This document shows, one piece after another, positions 57,086 to 64,000 of a DNA stretch of 64,000 bases. The stretch is from Portunus trituberculatus (taxonomy: Eukaryota; Arthropoda; Malacostraca; Decapoda; Portunidae). The stretch lies in the NCBI RefSeq assembly GCF_017591435.1, contig NC_059299.1, forward strand, positions 11,090,723 to 11,154,722, in the 5' to 3' direction. The notes under the pieces are model-generated. The model was not told the DNA's origin, did not search any database, and worked only from the letters and a program-made list of their open reading frames with translations. Each line of letters starts with the position of its first letter. Positions within the stretch are counted from its first letter, which is position 1. Both the position numbers and the translations under genes were made by a program.

Positions 57086-59111
57086 ATGGAAGTCCCAAAC
57101 TTAGATCAAACAAACATTGAAGATATTGACCAGGCAATAGAAACTTGGTACACTATCATAAATGAGTCAATAAAAAAACATATACCGATTACACATTATA
57201 AACAGCTACCAGCTCCAAAACTCACCCATAGCACAATATCCATAATGATAAGTTATAATGAACTACGGGATCATGCAGCAGTAAACGGATGGACAATACA
57301 ACATTACAGACACTTTAAAATTTTACAGGCACTTTTACAGGAAAAACTAATACACGAAGCTAACAAAAACTGGAACGACACAATAAAAAAAACAGCAGAC
57401 ATCTATCATGATCCACAAAAGTTTTGGAAAAAAATAAAAATTCTCTGTGACCAAAGCACTCCAGAACCTGACTACATACTAGATGACAACAACATAAAAC
57501 TCTACACCCCAGAACAACAAGAAAAGGAACATAGAAAGATATGGGAGGAAGTTTTGGAGAGAATGAGAACGACTCAGACAATGATAACGAAGAAGATGAA
57601 CACGCTTATGAACATGCAAACATACATGAATTCCTGCTAAATAATGCTCACAGAATCACTCCCTACAATAACTCTGACCACTCTCGCCTTAATAACACAC
57701 CACTAGACCATGTTATAACCACGGAAGACATAAAACACACAATAAAACGCACAAAGAACACAGCCCCAGGTTCAAGCAACATAAGTAAGCTTGTACTTAC
57801 CAACCTTCCAGAAAAAGCAATACACACACTATGTAATATATACAATGCCGCTCTATCTTCAGGATACTTCCCAGACATCTGGAAGAAATCCATCATAAAA
57901 CTTATCCCAAAACCTGGCAAAACACCGCACAAAACCGCAAACTATAGACCAATATCTCTTCTTGAAGTGCCAGGTAAAATTTTTGAAAGAATTATTAACT
58001 CAAGACTGAAAAACTTTTTAGAATTTAACAACAAATATAATAACAACCAATTTGGATTCAGATCCAATAGAGGTACCCACCAAGCCCTAGCATTGATAAC
58101 GGAACAAATAGCTCAGAATAAAAGTGATAATGGCCAATGTCAAGTAATTCTAAGAGATATTTCAAAAGCTTTCGATAAAGTATGGCATTTAGCGCTCAAA
58201 TACAAGATTTTACAGCTAAACATCCCAACAACAATAGAAAAGCTACTATGTGACTTCCTTGATGACAGAACTGCCCAAATAAAAATAAAAGATCACACAG
58301 GCCAAGTAATACACATACAATCAGGTGTACCTCAAGGAAGCGTCATCTCTCCGACTCTCTTCACAATATACACCAGTGACATCCCCCATCCTAGGCACGG
58401 AACCAATATATATTATGCTGATGATATTACACAAATCACAGGGTACCCAGGAAAGTCCAAAAAAATGCTGAACCTAATTACAGAACGAGAGATTAAAACA
58501 ATCAACACTTATGAAAAAGATGGAAAATTAAAACAAACTTAAATAAATTCACTCCATTACATATAGCAGTAAAAAACACTATTCCTCTTACAATAGATGA
58601 AAATTACATAGACTTCTGTAGAGAAGGCACAAGTTTGGGCTTGATAATTTCAAACGGTTACATCTCACACGTAAAAAATAGGAAAATAAAAGCAAATATG
58701 GCACTAAATAAAATCTACAGGTTAAAAAGTCTACCGGAAAAAATAAGAACCCACCTGGTCAAAGCACTAATTCTTCCAATTCTACAATATCCCCCTATCC
58801 CCTTACATGCAATAAGTGATACCCAACTAAGTACACTACAAAAGGTACAAAATAAGGCTCTCAGATTCTCCACTCAACAATACTACCCATACACAATGAC
58901 AACAGAAGAAATACACATACATACCAACACAAAACCACTAAACATTTTCCTACACGAGCAAGCACAAAAAATATGGTCATCTCTGGAACACACACAGAAT
59001 GAGACATACCTACAATTAATACAAAAGAAAGATAACACTCGAAAATGCCACAGAGACTATCCTAGCAGTCTGAAAAAAATACAATTTAACATCATACCAA
59101 AATACAAATAA
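57086..59111 (+). pseudogene. LINE E ORF2, reverse transcriptase part (frameshifted)
   Basis: Three frames join: linker (57086-57640), RT (57541-58542) and C-terminus (about 58545-59111). RT blocks: KNTAPGSSNISKLVLTNL, NYRPISLLEVPGKIFERII, NNQFGFRSNRGTHQAL, VILRDISKAFDKVWHLAL, SGVPQGSVISPTLFTIYTSD and IYYADDITQI (catalytic YADD). The C-terminal part includes LVKALILPILQYPPIPLHA and LQKVQNKALRF. Frameshifts lie near 57080, 57540-57640 and 58540. Apart from these indels the domains are well kept. Confidence 0.8.
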
Positions 59112-60252
59112 GGAAGTTTTACTTACCATCTCACTTCATCACTACTCAAACCAATACTTAAGCTCTTCTGAAGAGCAATGGACCTGGGGAAGTTCGGGTG
59201 AGTCGTCCTCTGCCTCACGCCCTGAGTCGCCTGGGTGGGGGGGCTGTCAGAAGCGGGGTGGCTTCCCGCGGGTAGCTTCTCCCCCAGGTGAGGGGTGGTG
59301 TCTACCAGCTCTACCAGCATGGCATCTGGCAGTGGGGGGAGGAAGATGACGCCGTGCACCCTAGCGTCCACACTCAGCATTTCGGAAGGAAAGCAATGAG
59401 TGCTACATAATTCAATTCTCACACAAACCGAGTCCCCAACCTCTGATCTGGGCCCTGAGTCGTCGGGAGGGGGTAGCTGAAACCGATAACTGGAGCAGCT
59501 GGGTGGCTCCCCCGGGCAGTTTTTCTCCATGGCGAGGGGTGATCACCCCCAATGGTACTGCAGCCACCCGGTAGCGGACAAAGAGCTGGAAGGACTTGAT
59601 AAGAGTGAGTGACATCACTAAGTATTCTAGAAAGAAAATGCACTAATAACCCTCATATTTGTTCCTAGGAACCACCACTGACTTCTTGTTGTTAGACTTA
59701 GTTATTGTTTGGTAGGGTAGATGGGTTTTGTCAGGGAAAAAAAAAAAAAAAAAAAGGTAGATTAGATGAGATTTTTACAGAGAAATAATAAATTAATTAT
59801 CTAACAAATGAAATAAATAAAAGATACTTACCAACACTTACCTTTGGGAATCTTCATCTCATGACCAGATGACCTGAAAAGGAAAAGAAAAAAAAAAAAA
59901 AAAAACCCTTATATACACACTCCAAACAAAGAAACATCCAACATAATACACACATACACACTATACATGCACAACAACGCCAAATTAGCACTATACACAT
60001 AAAAACCCTAAAACATATTCATCCACGCAAACAACAACATATAAAAACATAAATTCTTCTAGGTTGGGACGTCTAAACCTAGCACCAGCGATGAATGATA
60101 ATCTAGCCTTAACAAACCATTGTAAAATTAGCAACGTGGCATGCCCACACACTTTTATCTCTGACTTTACTTCATTATTTCTCACTATTTCCTTCATCTG
60201 TACAACCCCTTATATCGCTTCATCCCACTTATCTGTTACATTCAGTTCAGTT
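59112..60252 (+). other. 3' region of LINE E
   Basis: About 1.1 kb after the last coding stop. It contains two diverged GC-rich repeats (about 59217-59310 and 59449-59550, sharing CCCTGAGTCG, GGTGGCT-CCCG and GAGGGGTG), A-runs at 59738-59756 and 59887-59906, and a terminal CATTCAGTTCAGTTCAG. An unrelated insertion inside this stretch cannot be excluded, since the length is large for a 3' UTR. Confidence 0.5.
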
Positions 60253-60690
60253 CAGACCAGGGGCCAATATTCGGGGCATCCGTGAGGCGGTGATGAGCTC
60301 CCTTCACCAGATGGAGCCTGAAGACCTGGTGGTGGTAGAGGGAGGAGGAAACGGGCTGGAGGATATAGGAGGACGAGAGACAGTGAGAGTGATGGAGGAG
60401 ATAGTCAGAGTGGTGGAGCGTAAAACACACAGGAGGCCCCTGGTGATGTGTATCCCTAAGAGGAGGGACAAGGAGGGTCAGGTCTTTGGCCGGGAGAGGA
60501 GATGGGTGAATGGAAAGGTAGTAGAAAGACTGGAAGACTGGAAATGTGATGGGATGCAGCTGTGGGAGAGGATGGACTGGAGGCAGGTGTGGACACAGGA
60601 TGGCGTACACATGTCCACTATTGGAAAGGTGTGGGTGGCCTGGAACTTGGTGGAGTGGGCTCAGCGTTGGGAGGAAGGCAGCAGGGAATA
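60253..60690 (+). pseudogene. LINE D copy 2, ORF1 C-terminal part (SGNH/esterase-like)
   Basis: From the duplication it reads RPGANIRGIREAVMSSLHQM, EDLVVVEGGGNGLEDIGGRE, RPLVMCIPKRRDKEGQVFGR and WTQDGVHMSTIGKVWVAWNL to a stop at 60690. GGGN and DGVH fit blocks III and V (the D-x2-H of the catalytic triad) of SGNH hydrolases; block I (GDSL) lies at 54345-54380 on the other side of LINE E. Together they make a small esterase-like ORF1 of about 190 residues. Its role in retrotransposition is unresolved even in known families. Confidence 0.7.
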
Positions 60691-60724
60691 GGACAGAATC
60701 CAGAGAGAAGGGGCAGGTGTTTGT

Positions 60725-63700
60725 ATGAGAGAGGAGGACAGAAGCGTGAAAGAGAGCAGGTTACCGAGAGAAAGGGAACCTGCGGGAGGAGAGTGTGTAA
60801 ATGTAAAAGGAAGAGGAGGTACCCACAGGGCGTCAGGATGCATGAGGATTGGGTGTGTGAATGTGAGAGGATGGGGCACTGGCAAGTTTGAGGATTTATG
60901 CAAGGAGCTGAATGAATGGAGCTTGGATGTGGTAGGTATCACGGAGACTCACCTGCGGGACGTGGTGCATATGGAAGGAAATGAGTTTGTCATGATAGGG
61001 AAAGGGCGTAGAAAACAGGATAAGTTAGGAGGAGGCGTAGCCTTGCTCCACAAAAAGGTGAGGAACCTGAGAGTGGAAGAGCTGGACATAGGAGACAGTG
61101 CTGAGAGTGAGGACGTGCTAGCTGTTCGAGTGGAGTGCAGGAGTGAAAGTGGCAGAGCTGAGAGGATAGTCGTAGTGGTAGTGTATATGACAGTGGAAGG
61201 CGACAGAGCAGTTAGGAGAATGGCAGAAAATATAGTGTTTTGAAAAAGATTGCAAGAGAGTATGCTGGAGAGAGAGTGATTGTTATGGGAGACATGAATG
61301 CCCACATAGGTATGTTAGGTGAACAAATGAACAGGAATGGTGAGATGCTGGATGAGCTTGTGAATGAGGTGAGTTTGGAGAATCTCAATGAGACCCTGGC
61401 TGAAGGACGAGTGACTTGGAGTGGGAGGAACCAGGAGTCTGCGATTGACTACATGCTAGTGAATGGGAGAATGCGTGAAGTTGTTGACCGCATGTGGATT
61501 GATGAAGATGGGATGATTGACATAGTCTCAGACCATAACATGCTGGTGTTAGAGTGCAAGTTGAATGGAAGAGATGGAACAAATGCCAAGGCCAAGAGGA
61601 AAAAGTGGAGATTGAGAGATGTAGGATGGGAGAATTTCCAGGTGGACTTGAGTGAGAGGAGCTGGGAGGATGAAAGTCTAAGCGACGTGGATGAACTGAA
61701 TGATAGATTTGTAGAAAATGTGAGAAATGCAGCAGTAAGCCAGATAGGGTATGCAAGAACAAGTGCCAGAAAGCATGCATGTAGGCCGTGGTGGAATAAT
61801 GAGATCAGGGATGCTAGGAAGGAAAGGAAGAGACTGAATAGGATGTGCAGACAGTTAAGAAAGAGGAGACATGAGAGTGAGGAAGCTGAAAGGGAGTACC
61901 TGAATGCATGGGCAGCGTATGTGAGTCAGCAGCGAATGACGAAGCGAAAGATAATGAATGCTAAAGTTACAAGTGAGAGAAGTGTGATTCAGTCCCTTAG
62001 AGAGAAAGGTATGGAAGGTGGGCGAGAATGGTATAGATTCCTGAGGGGTGAGGGGATGCCTGACAGTGAGAATGTGGAGAGCCTGAAGGTGAATGGGGCA
62101 GTGGTGACTGATAAGGAAGAAATGAGAAGGGCAATAAAAGAGTTTTGGGAAGAGATTGGAGGTGTAGGTGAGGTCTTTGATGTGGATGAAGGACATGTGT
62201 CACTGGAGAGAAAGGATGCAGATGAGTTGAATGAAAGGATCAGCAGGGAGGAGGTGGAGAAATGTGTGAAGAAGCAGAAGAATGGGAAGGCAGCAGGGCC
62301 GGATGAGATACCGTATGAAATGTACAAAATGGAGGAGAAGTAGTGATTGATAGGATGACTGAGTTGTTCAACCAGGTGTGGGAGGAGGAGAGAGTGCCGA
62401 GAATGTGGAATGAATGCAGGGTGACCTTGTTGCATAAGGGAGGATATAAGAGTAAGAATGAGTTGAGGAACTACAGGCCGATTGCGTTAGTTAACACAGT
62501 AGGCAAAGTGTTCAGTGCGGTGTTGAATGAGAGATTGTGCAAATGGATTGAGAGAGTTGGAGTGTTAGGCGAAGAGCAAAATGGATTCCGAGTGGACAGG
62601 AGAGCAGAAGACAATCTGTTTGTGGTGAATGAATTGATTGAGAGAAAGAAAAGGGATGGTAGCAAACTATACTTAGGTTTCCTAGACATAGAGAAAGCAT
62701 ATGATAGGGTAAACAGAGAAATGCTAGGTAGGGTGTTAGAAAAGATTGGGTTAAGTGCAAAGATAGTTAACATAGTGAGAAGTATGTATGTGGATACAAG
62801 AGCTAAGTATAAACTAGGGATATAGAGACAGACTGGGTGAAGAGTGAAAGAGGAGTTAGGCAGGGTTGCATATTATCACCAACCCTCTTTAGCTTATATA
62901 CAGAAGAATTGGCTGCTAGAATGAGGAGAATGAATGCAGGTGTAAATGTGGGAAATGATAAGATAGGTGTGCTCTTGTATGCAGATGATGTTGTAGTCAT
63001 GAGTGAGTCGGCAGAAGAGCTACAGAGTATGCTTGATGTAGTAGATGGGTATGGAAGAGATTTTGGAGTGAGATTTAGTAGTGAAAAGAGTAAGGTAATG
63101 GTTGTGAATAGGTCAGAGGATGAGAGGAACCATGTGTGGAGATTAGGAGTGAATGAGGTGCAGCAGACAGATGAATATAAGTATCTGGGGATGTGGATGA
63201 GTCCGGATGGCTGTGTAAAGATTAAGAATGAGAAGATAAGTATGGCAAATCAGTGGGTAGGTCGTCTAGGAAGTGCAGCAAGGATGAGGGCGAGTAAATA
63301 TGACGTGCTGCGAGAAGTTTGGAAGAGCGTGGCTGTTCCGAGCATCATGTATGGTATGGATGTGATTGCTTGGAATGAGAGTGAACTAGATAAGTTAGAA
63401 ATAGGGCAGAATAGAGTTGCAAGAATGGCACTTAATGCACCTAGATATGCAGCAGTAGAGGCCCTTAGGGGTGATATGGGTTGGAGCACTTTTAGAGAGA
63501 GATATGTGAAAGCGACCCTAAAGTATAAGGCTAGGTTAGAACGAATGAATGATGCAAGGATAGTGAGAAAAGTGTTTCTGTGGAATGTCAGGAGTAGCAA
63601 GTGGGGAAGAGGTGTGTCAGGCTGGTAGCAAAGAGTGGGTTAGTAAGTAGTTGGGTTTTCAACAGGTAGAAGGAAGACATTTAGAGAGAGACTGGAGTAT

Positions 63701-64000
63701 GATTGTTAGAAATGGAGAAGGTAGAGAATGGGATGTAAGGAAGTGGAAGAGTGAGATAGACAGAGTAGTGAAAGGTGTGGGACTGGATGACTGGAGAAAT
63801 AGGATGGAGCAAAAGAGTACCTTGGTATGGTATAGAGAGAAAGAGGCCCCAATGTATGAAAAGTGGTATGACGGAAGCCTGGGTGGTGATCTTCTCTTCC
63901 GAGCTAGGGCACAGTGCATGGATGTGAATGCAAGGAATTATAGATGGTCTGAGTCCGCAGCAAAGTGTGCCAGATGTGTGACTTGGGAGAGGATGAGACA
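60725..64000 (+). pseudogene. LINE D ORF2 (endonuclease, RT; few frameshifts)
   Basis: Endonuclease: CVNVRGWGTGKFEDLC, DVVGITETHLRD (catalytic Glu), then after a frame change at about 61243 VIVMGDMNAHIGM, QESAIDYMLVNGR and IVSDHNMLVLE, all blocks kept. RT: KNGKAAGPDEIPYEMYK, a frameshift near 62335, NYRPIALVNTVGKVFSAVL, QNGFRVDRRAEDNL, LGFLDIEKAYDRVNREML, a frameshift near 62820, RGVRQGCILSPTLFSLYTEE and VLLYADDVVVMSE (YADD). C-terminus: YKYLGMWMSPDG and IGQNRVARMALNAPRYA, a stop at 63628 and continued homology to the edge, where a lost C (near 63955) shifts the frame of the final finger. The RQGCILSP style points to an L2/NeSL/R-like lineage rather than Jockey; the clade is uncertain. Confidence 0.85.

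Larger units (their letters stand above)
54450..60252 (+). mobile_element. Jockey-like LINE, family E (about 5.8 kb), inserted in LINE D
   Basis: Full-length candidate: 5' UTR (54450-54916), ORF1 with zinc knuckles (54917-56350), ORF2 with endonuclease and RT (about 56352-59111), long 3' region ending in (TTCAG)n. It is flanked by a 12-bp duplication, CAGACCAGGGGC (54438-54449 and 60253-60264), lying inside ORF1 of LINE D. Coding DNA is markedly A-rich and very different in base use from LINE D. ORF1 is intact; ORF2 has frameshifts. Since the tail could end in CAG, the duplication may be 9-12 bp. Confidence 0.8.
60253..64000 (+). mobile_element. LINE family D, copy 2, main part (runs off the window)
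   Basis: Resumes at the 12-bp duplication with the rest of ORF1, then ORF2 (endonuclease, RT, C-terminus) to the window edge. It overlaps copy 1 from 63240 onward. Base use is G/A-rich on the coding strand. Only a few one-base indels break ORF2, so it is a fairly young copy. Confidence 0.85.

Noticed and set aside
59123..59643. Minus-strand protein-coding gene in the GC-rich block
   Set aside because: The frames show two diverged repeats but no recognised family or clear splice structure, and the block lies within the 3' region of LINE E between its target duplications.

Overview
This window looks like nuclear DNA of a decapod crustacean (crab, shrimp or crayfish group). That is inferred from content, not from a database match. 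The signs are split ORFs with GT/AG splice sites, very dense CA/GA/TA/AAT microsatellites, several CR1-like and Jockey-like LINEs, tRNA-derived SINEs, DIRS retrotransposons (known to be common in Decapoda), many TA-flanked pogo/Tigger-like DNA elements and a short (TTAGG)n tract, the usual arthropod telomere unit. Almost all of the 64 kb is transposon-derived.

Layout. 1-5.0 kb: two minus-strand CR1-like LINEs, head to tail and joined by a CA tract. 5.0-7.5 kb: compound microsatellite and a plus-strand Jockey-like LINE 3' part. 7.6-9.3 kb: a tRNA-type SINE and a 1.1-kb Tigger-like element. 9.4-12.7 kb: a decayed minus-strand DIRS. 13.3-14.8 kb: a Tigger-like element nested in another. 14.9-17.6 kb and 27.65-27.83 kb: two exons of the best host gene, a GTSE1-like (G2 and S phase-expressed protein 1) gene on the minus strand. 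Their splice phases match, and the first carries a 14-residue SQ-rich repeat. The roughly 10-kb intron between them holds a LINE fragment, a Tigger transposase relic, foldback elements, long TA tracts, a TTAA-flanked element with a tRNA-Val SINE inside, a Tc1 relic and an RTE relic.

29.9-38.8 kb: two copies of one LINE family (C). One is split by a 4.96-kb DIRS retrotransposon with three open ORFs (gag-like, RT/RNase H, tyrosine recombinase) and a textbook internal complementary region. The other LINE copy supplies the empty site. 39.9-43.0 kb: a fuller copy of LINE family A, itself carrying a SINE. 44.2-44.5 kb: a probable terminal exon of an unidentified minus-strand gene with a poly(A) signal. 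46.7-49.8 kb: a decayed CR1. 49.8-50.5 kb: a Merlin transposase relic. 52.0-53.5 kb: two 3' ends of one more CR1 family.

53.6-64.0 kb: two copies of LINE family D, whose ORF1 looks like an SGNH-hydrolase/esterase. One copy is interrupted inside ORF1 by a complete-looking 5.8-kb Jockey-like LINE (E) flanked by a 12-bp target-site duplication.

No bacterial operons, CRISPR arrays or functional rRNA/tRNA genes are visible. Apart from the DIRS ORFs and LINE E ORF1, most transposon reading frames are broken. The window's main value is its nested insertions, which give relative ages and exact element ends.
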